Shown here piece after piece: positions 11,961 through 21,678 of a stretch of DNA of 24,078 nt. A program made the position numbers and the translations under genes. Under the pieces are notes generated by a model. That model had not been told where the DNA came from. It worked only from the letters and a program-made list of their open reading frames with translations, and made no database searches. Position 1 is the stretch's first letter. Every line of letters starts with the position of its first letter. The DNA lies in the NCBI GenBank assembly GCA_014904845.1, contig MU119697.1, positions 1 to 24,078 of the forward strand. Direction: 5' to 3'. The DNA is from Acephala macrosclerotiorum. Its lineage: Eukaryota; Ascomycota; Leotiomycetes; Helotiales; Mollisiaceae.

Positions 11961-12366
11961 AAATTGCTTTCTTCTCTCCCTATTCTCTCCTGCTTACCTT
12001 TTTCACCCTTCTCATCATCAGTTCTCGCCCTTTTTTCTTTCTCACGCTCATTAGTCCTGGATTCCTTCCAATTCATTGTTATTTGTTTTCCGCGTTCATC
12101 CCACCCACCAGGCGGCTCGGCCTTTACTTTCACGACTGTACGGCAAACCATTATAATCTAATATCACTCTCTGTATAGAGCTATATACAACCAATCTATC
12201 GAGACGGGACATCCCAACTCCAGACACTCGCCTTACCAGCGCATCTATATCTATATAGTTGCACTACTCGCCCTCGCGTTTCCTTCACAGACGAACCGGC
12301 GCATTGAAGCCCAAATGCTCGCGGTATGAACGGCGCACTCGGGTAGGACCGTTGTCTGGCAGCGAC
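11961..12366 (+). promoter_or_regulatory. Promoter and 5' leader of the serine-rich gene
   Basis: The + strand is strongly pyrimidine-rich at about 11,965-12,080 (runs of CTTTT, TTTCTTTCTC), as is common upstream of fungal genes. TATA-like motifs follow at about 12,183 (TATATACA) and 12,244-12,258 (TCTATATCTATATAG). An ATG at 12,259 is in frame with the coding region and could add 36 residues; I treat it as leader because the conserved family N-terminus begins at 12,367. There is no direct evidence for a transcription start. Confidence 0.35.
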
Positions 12367-14942
12367 ATGTCAGACAGAAACTCACCACCAAGACGTCCAC
12401 TCCACGAGCGCAGTGACTCTCTCACCAACAGCACTCGACCAGCAGCAGCAATTCGGCTCGTCCCAAGTACTCCGCCTCAACTTCTAGGACAGAGAGATGA
12501 GATCTATTCACGGACGCCGCTCCCGACCCATCCAAGTCATTTCCTAGGGCCTCCTAGCAGGGGTAAGGATGCATTACACGACGAGTTTCGAACCACCACC
12601 AAAGCGTTCGCAACAGCCTCCTCCAGTGGATCGCCTATCAGGACAACGCATCAGCCTCCTCAATATGGAAATCCTGCGACAGGATCCCCCATCTCAAAGC
12701 CGAAACCCCTGCCCAAAAAGCGCCTGCACATTCACAAGGATAATAAGACCTTCTCCTTGTTACAAGACGACTCTCAATCGATCCAAGATGATTCGAAGTC
12801 GCCCTCGTCACTGGCTTCCAAGCACAGGTCGTCTGATTCGCTCCTCTCGGACCCAGGCAATGCAACTAGCCGGTCTAATTCCATAGGTTCATGCGTGCCG
12901 GAAAGAGAATCCCCTGGCTCACCAGTGGTACCTGCTACTCCAGCATCGCAGAATAAGCAACCAATATCTGCGGATCCTATAAGCAACTCGCCTTGGAACT
13001 ATCAGCTCGTCGGCGGTCTTCGCAAAGTTCCCAAGACTCCAGATCTCAAGCAAAAGGCAGCCACGACGTCCGACAGCCCACTCCCACCTCTACCAGAAAC
13101 ATCGGACGGACCACCAGCTGTGTCGCACGATCTCTCCACGAAACCAAGCTTCCAGTCCACAGAGACTGCCACGACAACTTCCGGGAACACGAACTACAAA
13201 GTTTATGGTGACAACTCTGCCTCGCCATCTGAAGTCATCCTCCTTCCGCCCTCTTCCAGTGACTCCAACTATCAAATAATCAGAAGCTCATCAACAGCCT
13301 CGTCTGTTATTCACAGGCCGCAGACAGCGCTCTCTGATAACGAGAATTACGAATTACACGGAGACCCCTCTCCTTCCGCCTCATACGTCAACCTCTCTCC
13401 GCCATCTCGATACTCGCACGAATCCTTGGTTGTTCCTCCCTTGCGGCCACGGGGTCGCAGGTCTAACGAGAATCTCGGATACTACAAGTCCAGGTCGAGG
13501 GAGTCCTTACGGACGGGATCTTTGACGTCCATTTCGACAGTTCTCAGTCAACAAGAGGCACTACGCGCAATCGTTGGTAGCGGTTCTCTGATACAGTTAC
13601 CCATCTTGAAACAGAAACAGGAAGGTTCGAGTTCATGGGCGAATCCTTTACGTTTCCACCCACCGCGGTCACACATGAACGAGACTCCGCACCAATGGAG
13701 CTCACAGCTTTCAACTGTGCTCTCGGTATCCGATGGCGGGACGGATCGAGGTTCAAGGTCCTGGTCGGACGGACGTATAAGCAGCGGCTTTCCAAGCAGC
13801 ACCAGTCGTCACAGCCGCCAGATGTTGAGCATAAGCTCTTCCATGGCACAAGAAGAAGCTGCTTCCCGGGCGGATTCGATCGAACCGCCAACTCCGGCTT
13901 TCATTCGAAATGGACAGCGACATCACAGCAGTTCTTCGATCCAGATGATTGCTGACCAAGACGAGTATGGAGATGGCATCACGGATATGCAGGACTTACG
14001 GGCAAGGCCCTCTAGAACCAGACTTTCGGGTTTCTTCAGTATATCGGACAATGGCCGAACAAATACCATGCGCTCAACGCGCTCAACAAGTAGTTCGAGA
14101 GCTAATAGCTTACTCGGGAACTCTATACCAACTTGGGCACGATTGTACTACGGGAGCGGCGAGAGGCGATATCTAGGTGCTCCGGGCAGTTCCACTGAGG
14201 GAACTGACAGTCGGACCAGCTCATTCAGAGGCGGGTCCCCTAACACAGATCATTTTCCTTTAAGTATATATAGTCCGCGGCGGCGGCCCCGGGAGATCAA
14301 CCCTCGGAATAATAATCGCTCAGCACGTGGCTCACTCGAGATCACCCCTGCCCCTCAGTTGGGGAGCGATGGACGATTGATCCAAGATCCTCATACCGGG
14401 CGGTTCAGGACATGGAGCATGTCCAGCATCTGGTCGCCTCATTTGCGTCTTGATAGACGGGCTACCCGCCGCAGTGTGTGGGAGCCACCATCTGTAAATT
14501 GGTCCACGGAAGGAGGTTTGTTCGGAAGGCGGAATGTACAAATAGTAATGTTTATTGCGGGGTTCTTATTCCCGTTTGGTATGTTTCCCCTTTTGCACAC
14601 ACAGAGGAATTCCTGGCTAACAAGCAGAATAGCTTGGATGATCGCTGCTCTCCTGCCACTACCTCCGAGTCCCATGCGAGACATGCGCGAGCGTGATAGC
14701 AGTACGAGCAATTTGGATAGCTCCAATGATGTTCCCAACGATTATGCCCGTCAATTCGGGCCTATGGACGAGGCGAGATATGAGAGTGCGAAATGGTGGC
14801 GAAGGCTCAATCGATGGATGTCCATCGTGGGGCTGTTGATCATCATAGCAGTGGTACGTTCTCTATAGGTTGCTGGGTTATTCAGGAAACTAACTGGTGA
14901 CAGGTTGTCCTTGTGATCGTTGGCATCAGGCAGCGCTGGTAA
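12367..14942 (+). CDS. Serine-rich protein with C-terminal membrane anchor
   Basis: Three exons (12,367-14,578; 14,633-14,853; 14,904-14,942) give 823 residues. Most of the protein is Ser/Pro/Arg-rich and probably disordered. Recognisable blocks are PLHERSDSLTN...RLVPSTPP (about 11-37), KKRLHIHKDNKTFSL (117-131) and WNYQLVGGLRKVPKTPD (210-226). A C-terminal module at about 700-823 has a membrane segment at 724-748, a short acidic loop with DEARYESAKWWRRLNRW, and a second segment at 800-819 ending GIRQRW. I recall this arrangement from the 'serine-rich protein' family of Pezizomycotina, which has no established function. The start at 12,367 is chosen because it gives the family-like MSD...PPRRPLHERS opening. 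Splicing restores the FPFAWMIAALLPLP core. The frame is open throughout with no sign of RIP. It is probably a membrane protein whose long N-terminal region faces the cytoplasm (inference). Confidence 0.85.
14579..14632 (+). other. Intron 1 of the serine-rich gene (54 nt)
   Basis: Donor GTATGT at 14,579; branch point CTAAC at 14,617-14,621; acceptor AATAG ending at 14,632. Removal joins TTTG to CTTGG and yields FPFAWMIAALLPLP, a continuous hydrophobic segment. An upstream AG at 14,627 would put a TAG stop straight after the junction, so the downstream AG is preferred. The intron is divisible by three and has no in-frame stop, so retention would still give a full-length frame. Confidence 0.85.
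14854..14903 (+). other. Intron 2 of the serine-rich gene (50 nt)
   Basis: Donor GTACGT at 14,854; branch point CTAAC at 14,890-14,894; acceptor GACAG ending at 14,903. Splicing changes the ending from AVVRSL-stop to AVVVLVIVGIRQRW, which completes a 20-residue hydrophobic segment. If retained, TAG at 14,866-14,868 truncates the second membrane segment. Confidence 0.85.
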
Positions 14943-15686
14943 CCAATTCAACTCTCTTTTCTACGAGTTTTCACGAATGCAATGAGCAAATGCTACGAAC
15001 GAGCGATGCGAGCCTTCGCCTACCCTACGATCCTTGAGGAGCCTTTTCCTTATTACTTGCGAAACCAAAGGTCTCGTAACCTGAAGTTTGATATTTGTAC
15101 ACTAGATGTTTCCTCCATTTGGAGGGACTTATTCGGATGATTAGCAGGCAGCATTATACCCTTCACGGAATGGATTACGATAGATAGCCAGGTTACGATA
15201 GAGTTTTGGATGTCGTCCTTAGATGTTATAGTATTTGATCTTAGGATCGCAACTATCTTACATGGTTGGCACCATTGGTTTTTTTCGTTCCAGCGAAGCG
15301 GTTGTGGTGAGATAAACTCCCATCTCAGGACCCAGCTCGAGGTTGAGGTATAAAGTAAGATTACAATAACTGTGGAAGCTGGCCACCTTGTTTTGCCTGT
15401 GGCTTTCTTGTCATGCTTATTACCATGTCGGCTCGATGTCTCTCGCTTGTTGGCGAAGCGCCTATTTTCCCGAGCTGCCCCCTTTTTCGAGCATCGCGTA
15501 ACGAGTGAATTGGGTAAATGACGAAACATCGCCAGCGAATCATTGCGTAGTTTCTATTTACACATAACATCAAAAGGAATAATGCCAGGTAAAGCAAATC
15601 TATCTCATAGAAGTCAAGTCCAGTTTCGTCGTTTTTTGGAAGTTCTCTGGCGTTTATCGGATAACCCCTCCATTGTCTTCGAGAAA
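14943..15686. other. Intergenic DNA, nothing recognised
   Basis: Normal composition between the serine-rich stop codon and the GST-like fragment. The first part is presumably the 3' untranslated region. No canonical AATAAA was noticed close to the stop. Open frames on the minus strand here are short, low in conserved features and not recognised. A plus-strand frame from 15,543 runs into the GST fragment, but its first 48 residues do not look like the family. Confidence 0.5.
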
Positions 15687-15936
15687 ATGTCAACAAAACT
15701 CCGCTCTTTGGCTCTTCATGCTCAACATCCCGATCCAACTCTATACGAAGTTGCAATTACGCTTCAGTATTCTGGGATTCCCTACGATGTCGAATTATGG
15801 GAGTTTGACGAAGGTAAAGATGGCGTCAAAGAAATCAAGGGGCCAGGGTTCTTAAAAATCAACGAGAACGGGTATGATGATTCCACGTGTTTCTAAGCTA
15901 GTCATACTGATGTCTACCGAGTGTGTACCTGCTCTC
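15687..15936 (+). pseudogene. Glutathione S-transferase N-terminal fragment (broken)
   Basis: From ATG 15,687 the frame gives 62 residues typical of the thioredoxin-fold N-terminal domain of fungal GSTs (Ure2p-like): an opening strand (LALHAQHP), then YEVAITLQYSGIPYDVELWEF, and then GVKEIKGPGFLKINENG. A donor GTATGA at 15,872, a CTGAT-like branch point and an AG at 15,920-15,921 suggest a 50-nt intron. After it VPAL, the next expected motif with the cis-proline, is readable, but one base out of frame, and an in-frame TAA follows soon at 15,952. The rest of the N-terminal domain and the whole helical C-terminal domain are missing (a full protein is usually above 200 residues). It is therefore probably a truncated, frameshifted remnant. 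A sequencing indel is the alternative for the shift, but not for the missing domain. Confidence 0.6.
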
Positions 15937-16711
15937 GGGAAGTGCGCGGTCCTATACCTTTAACTTTAAGCTGTTCTGCGGGCTAGGATTCTTCGACCGC
16001 GTTTTGAGAACTCTCTCGTGGGCAGCGTTCTCCAACTCGTCGAGTATCCATGGAGAGACCATGCTGATTTGTATGCGGTCCGAACGCCGGCTTCGCGTCT
16101 CGAGGGTCGAGGGTCGGGGCTTGTGATCAACTGTATCCTCCACACTCGCACAAAGGAAAACATGTTCGATTCAGGCTCAAGGCTCCAATAGCCAATAAGT
16201 CTAATGTGGAAATGTCTCTTCCTCCTGATCTCGAACCAGGCCCGATGACGAGGCAGCCTAACTAGCACCGTCACCATAACCCACGAAGAACGACGATGCA
16301 CCCAACAGGCACGCAGCACAAACTTACCGGCGCTGCGATGTCCTAGATGACCAGCTAGCGAAGACAAATAGCAAGACCATCATTGAACCTGTATACTCGG
16401 CTATTGATATCCATCTTTGTGTCACACTTTTACTATCCCCACTAATTGCAGTGATTCACCATGCAGAATGGACAGATCCACTTGAGAAATTCCCGTCCTT
16501 AGTGTTCCAAGACTCGAACTTTCATCTGGACAATCCAATACTGAAAGCATGTCGGCCATCGAGAGCATTTTACAACGGGTAAAAGGAATGGAGAACGCGT
16601 TTGCAATCAAAGACCTTCAAAAACATATTACAAAGATCAAACTTCGATTCCAGGGAAACTTGAACCATAAGCAGTATCAAGTACCAGTATCCCAAAAACG
16701 GTAACTCGAGT
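15937..16711. other. Right end of gene island, unrecognised remnants
   Basis: Normal composition with no convincing gene. Short open stretches exist: 16,068-16,262 (65 codons, no ATG), 16,451-16,579 (43 codons after a TTGCAG acceptor-like site) and 16,549-16,704 (51 codons from an ATG). The last reads as a charged, helix-prone peptide (ESILQRVKGMENAFAIKDLQ) and stops about ten bases before the AT block. I recognise no family. The pieces may be fragments of a gene truncated at the isochore edge. Confidence 0.35.
16549..16704 (+). CDS. Possible small or truncated ORF, unknown
   Basis: This is a 51-residue frame from ATG 16,549 to TAA 16,702-16,704. It is rich in Lys and Gln, probably helical, with no signal peptide or cysteine. 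The frame is open upstream to 16,486. An overlapping 43-codon frame (16,451-16,579) lies just upstream in a different frame, so the region may once have been one gene. The position at the boundary with the AT block suggests the C-terminal or N-terminal relic of a larger gene. No homology can be claimed. Confidence 0.2.
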   Translation: MSAIESILQRVKGMENAFAIKDLQKHITKIKLRFQGNLNHKQYQVPVSQKR

Positions 16712-16944
16712 GCGATTATTTTATCGTATAACGGATTATAAATAAAATCGAAAATATATTAAAATCGGTTTTAATAAACAAAATTTAAAAAAAGCAATCG
16801 AATAATATTATTAAAACTTTGTAATAAAATTTTATAAAAAAAATATTATTTATTATTTATTTATATTTATATTTTATATAATTATTTATTTAACGATTTA
16901 TTAAATAAATTAATAATAAATAAATAAAAATTTAATTATTTAAT

Positions 16945-17015
16945 ATATATTTCATTTTATAAATTTCGTAAAAACGTTTTTATAAAAAATTTTAAAATTT
17001 TTAATTTTAATAATT
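16945..17015 (-). repeat. Inverted fragment of repeat family A end
   Basis: TTCGTAAAAACGTTTTTATA with its flanks (ATATATTTCATTTTATAAAT before, TTTTAATAATTC after) matches the reverse complement of about 8,640-8,705. That places the end of the same repeat family about 230 bp outside the right edge of the gene island, in opposite orientation. Confidence 0.55.
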
Positions 17016-17459
17016 CAATTTTTTTTTGAATATTAAATTAATAAATTATTTAATTTTTAATATAAAAATTGAATTATTAATTTCAATTTTAATACGAATA
17101 ACGTTAATTTTAATTTAATATAATATTATATACGATTATTAAATTAATATTAAATTTATAAGAAAAATTAATATAATTTAATTAAAATATTAATAATATT
17201 ATTTTATTTATTAATTTATTAGTTTTTTTTATATATTTTTATATTTATACGATTAATATAAAATTATAATATTAATTATAATTTTTTTTAAATAAAATTT
17301 AATTTAATTAAATATTTATAAAACGAATAAAAATAATAAAAATTTCGAATTATTATATAATTATTATTTATTTAATTTAAAAATTAATATTATTATATAA
17401 TTTTAAAATAATATATAATCGTTTTAATAAAATTTTTTAAAATTTTAATTTATATATAA

Positions 17460-18110
17460 TTATATACGTTTGTAATTATAATATATTAATTAATTTAAAA
17501 TATATAAAATTTCTAAATATTATTAAATTTTAAAAATTAAAATTAAAATGATTTTATTAATTTATTATTATATAAATTAATAAAATACAATTATATTTAA
17601 TTAAAATAATAATTATTAATTTTTTTTAAATATATTTTTATTTTAAACGTTAAAATTATTAATTATTTTTATTAATATTATAAAAATATTATTATTTATA
17701 TTTAATAATAAAACGTATAATAAAATTTTTTAATTTTTAATATACGTTATTTATTATTAATTTATTATTCGATTTCGTATTAAAATTAAAAATAAAATAA
17801 AATTAATTAAATACGATTTTAAATCGTATATAAATATTATATAATATTTATTTTAATAATTTTAAAACGAAATATTAAAATATTTTAAATATTGAATATT
17901 TTTAAAATTATATATTAAATATAATAATTTAAATTAATTAAATTAATTATCATAATTAAATAAATTTATTTTTTAAAAATAAAAATATATATTAAATAAA
18001 ATAATTATAATAATTTTATATTAAAAATAAAAATTTAAAGTTTTAATTTTAAATTTAATTTTAAATTTTTATAAAATAAAATATATATTAAATATTAAAA
18101 AAAAAGTTTT
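17460..18110 (+). repeat. Dispersed repeat family A, copy 4 (eroded)
   Basis: The start GTAATTATAATATATTAATT followed by TATATAAAATTTCTAAATAT parallels copy 3 at 7,692-7,740. It continues through GATTTTATTAATTTATTATT, which matches copies 1 and 3. Near 18,065 TTTTATAAAATAAAATATAT matches the family end. Similarity in the middle is blurred by loss of C and G. Confidence 0.5.
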
Positions 18111-18318
18111 ATTAATAATATTATAATATTAATAAATTTTAATTTAATTAAAAATTTAATAATAATTGAATTAATATATTATTTTTTATTTAATTAATTT
18201 TAATTTAAAACGTCGTTTATTAAATTTATTAAATTACGATTAATTTAAATTTAAATTTAAATCGTTTAATTAAATTAATTAAATAATAATTTATTTTTTT
18301 AAATGTTTTAAACGTTTT

Positions 18319-18366
18319 AAATTTTTTAAATTTTTTAAATTTTTTAAATTTTTTAAATTTTTTAAA
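18319..18366. repeat. 9-bp tandem repeat (AAATTTTTT)n
   Basis: About five perfect copies of AAATTTTTT, flanked by the related but older-looking TTTTAAACG units at both ends. It is a simple minisatellite in the AT block. Confidence 0.9.
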
Positions 18367-18597
18367 CGAATTTTAAATAATTAAATTTTGTAAAATTTAT
18401 AAATATATAATACGTAATAAATTTAAAATTAAATTATTTAAAATTTTATATATAAAATTTTATTTTGAAAGTTTTAAATAATTTTATTATATATATATTA
18501 AAATATATTATTAAAAAATTTAAATATATAATTTTTAATATTTTTTATTAAAATATATTAATATAATTTTAAATTTAATTTAATTAATACGATTATA

Positions 18598-18628
18598 TTT
18601 TAAATTTTAAATTTTAAATTTTAAATTT
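18598..18628. repeat. 7-bp tandem repeat (TTTTAAA)n
   Basis: About four copies of TTTTAAA in tandem. Simple-sequence repeat within AT-rich DNA. Confidence 0.85.
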
Positions 18629-20461
18629 AAAGTTTTTTAATAAACGTTTTATTTTACGAAATTTTTACATTAAATTTTAAATATAATTTAAATTATATTA
18701 TTTTTAAAAATTTAAATTCAATAAATTCAATAATAATTTTTTAATCGATTTAATTATATTTAATAAAATAAAATCTATTAATATAATAATAATAATTATA
18801 TTAAATTTTTATTATATTATAAATTTTAAATATTAATATATTTATTTTTATTAAATTTTAATAAATAAATAAAATTTAATATTAAAAATTTTATTATTTA
18901 TTTTTATTTTTATTTGTAAAAATAATTTTATATTTAATTTAAAAATTAAAATTTTTATTATTTATAAATAATTATAAAAAAATAAATTTAATATCGCGAT
19001 TTATATTATTAATTTATTATTAAAAAAAAGTTTTTTAATAAAGTTTTAATATTAAATAATAATAAATAAATTAAAATTTTTATTTATTTAAATTATTTGA
19101 AATTTATATAATCGTTTAAAATAAATTTATTTAATATAATCGTATAAATTATTTTAACGTTTTAAAACTCGATAAATTTTTAATCGATTTTATAATAAAA
19201 TTTAAAAATAAATAAAAATCATATAATTATTTTTATTAATATATTTAAAAATAAATTATAAAATATTAAAATTTTAATTTAATATTAAAAATTCAATTTT
19301 ATTCGTTTTTTTTTAAAGAGAATATTTATTTATTTATATAATTAAATAAAATAAACGTTAAATTAAAAAATAAATATTAAAATTATTATTATTAAAAATA
19401 AAAAAAATAAAAATAAAAATTATTTAATTGATTATTTAAACAATTATTTAATTAAATCGATAATTTTATTAAATCGAAAAAATATTTAATAAAATTAATT
19501 TATTTTAATATAATTGATTTAATAATAATTAAATCTTTATTATTTTTATATATAATTAAATTAAATTAATATAAATATATATTATTAAATTTAGAAACGA
19601 AATTATAAATTATTTTATTTATTTTAAAAATTATTTTAAACGTTAAAATAAAAATTAAATAATTAAACGATTATAAAATAATAATAAAAAAAATACGTAA
19701 TTAATAAATTTTATAAAGTTTTTAAAAAAAAATCAATTAAAAATTTATTAAATTATATTTATTAAAAATAAATAAATTATTTAAACGATTTAAATAAATT
19801 ATTTAAAAAAAAAAAAATTTAATTTTATATTTTAATTGAAAATAATTAAATATATATATTATTTTTATTTTTAATTATATTATTTTATAATTAATATATT
19901 ATTATTCGAAATATAATACGAAAAAAAATTTAATTATAATTATATTAAAAATTTAATAAAAATTAAAAAAATCGAAATAAAATATTTAAAAAAATTTTTT
20001 TATATAAAATTTTAAAATTAAATAATCGTATTATTTAAATGATTTTAATTAAAAAAAAATTAAAAATTTTTTTTTAAAAATAAATTTATTTTAATATTAA
20101 AATTCGTATTAAAATTTATTATTTTATTTTATTTATTAATTTTAATATTAAAATTCGATTTAATTCGTAAAAAAAAAAACAATTAATAATAAAAAATTAA
20201 TTTATCGATTATATAAAATTAATTAATTTATTTTTATTTATTTTCGATTATTTAAAATTGAATTCGTTTAAATTAATTTATTTTTTTATTTTATAATAAT
20301 TTTTTATTTTTTTAAAAATATTAATTATTTATTTAATAATATAAAATTAATAATTTTTTATTTTTTGATTATATTTTCAATTTATAATTATTAAATCGTT
20401 TTATTTTTTTTATGTAAAATATCGATTAAATTTTTAATATAAATTTTTTTAAATAATAAAA

Positions 20462-20522
20462 AAAATTATATTTAAAAATTAAAATTATATTTAAAAATTA
20501 AAATTATATTTAAAAATTAAAA
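20462..20522. repeat. 19-bp tandem repeat, three copies
   Basis: The unit ATTATATTTAAAAATTAAA starts at 20,465, 20,484 and 20,503 with no differences between the copies. Identity between copies suggests that the duplication came after most of the point-mutation decay. Confidence 0.9.
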
Positions 20523-21620
20523 TTTAATTTAAATATTAATAAAAAAATCGAATTATTTAATTTTTATTTTTATTTTTAATAATTAAATTTTTTTAATTTA
20601 ATTAAAAAAAATTTCGAAAATAAATATTATATATTATTTAATATAAAAAACGAATTCAAAAAATAATAAATATATTTATAATATTTTTATTTTTAAAAAA
20701 TTATATTTATTTTATTTATTAAAAATAAAATAAATTTTAATATTAAATTAAATCGTTTTATTATTTTTTTTAATTATTTTTCGATTTTCTAAATTTAATT
20801 TGTTTTAATATTGAATTTATTATCGATATATATAATTTTTTTTATTTTTGTTTTTTTATTTCGTATTTCATAATAAATATTTTTTAATATTTTTTTTTTC
20901 GATTATATAAATTCGAATAAATTCTTCGAATTTTAAATACTCGAATAAATTATATATTATATATAATAAAAATAATAAAAAATAAAATAATTATAAATTA
21001 TTTATTAAAAAATAAATTTTTTAAATTAAATATAATATTATAAAATTTTTTTTATAATATAAAATATAATAAATAATTTATAATTTCAAATAATAATAAA
21101 AAAATCGATTTTTATAAAATTTTTATTTCGATAATAAAATCAATAAATTATAAAAAAAAATTTATTTTTATTATTGTATATAATTAAAAAATTAATTAAA
21201 TAAATATAAAAACGATTTTTTTTATAAAAAAAATTAATATTAATTTATTTATTGAATATAACGTTTTAAAAATTATTAAATAAAATAAAATTTTATATAA
21301 TTTTAAATAATTATTTCGCATATAATATAATATTTTTATTAATTTTTTTTCGAAATAAAATTTTAAATTTTTTAATATTAATATTTTTATTTTTTATTAA
21401 AAAAAATTTATTATTATTATTATTATTATTAATTTACGAGAAAATATTAATATTATTAAAAAAAAAAAATTTTTTTTTTATATATTTAATTTTTATTTAT
21501 ATTATTTTTATTATTTTTTTCATTTTTTATAAATAATTTATTTTTAAAAAATTCTCGAAAATAATAATATATTATTTTATTTTATTATTAATATTTTAAT
21601 AAAATTAATAATTTAATTAA

Positions 21621-21678
21621 TTTTAATTAAAAAAAATTATTAAATATAATTTTAATTAAAAAAAATTATTAAATATAA
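21621..21678. repeat. 29-bp perfect tandem duplication
   Basis: Two identical 29-bp copies starting TTTTAATTAA, at 21,621 and 21,650, lie head to tail. The copies do not differ, so the duplication is probably recent. Confidence 0.9.

Noticed and set aside
11747..12151. 134-codon minus-strand frame
   Set aside because: It is the complement of the pyrimidine-rich promoter stretch; the Lys/Glu-rich translation is a composition artefact.
13544..13955. Frames of about 84-115 codons on both strands inside the serine-rich gene
   Set aside because: They are shadows of the real coding frame, which has conserved family blocks and correct splicing.
15053..15756. Two minus-strand frames (131 and 158 codons)
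   Set aside because: No recognisable motif; the second overlaps the GST-like fragment, whose plus-strand translation is clearly family-like.
16068..16262. 65-codon open stretch ending KSNVEMSLPPDLEPGPMTRQPN-like sequence
   Set aside because: No ATG, no splice sites that link it to another exon, and no family I recognise; kept only as a possible remnant.
15966..16367. 133-codon minus-strand frame
   Set aside because: Arg/Ser-rich translation with no conserved feature, in a region where frames on both strands are similarly open; not enough to call a gene.
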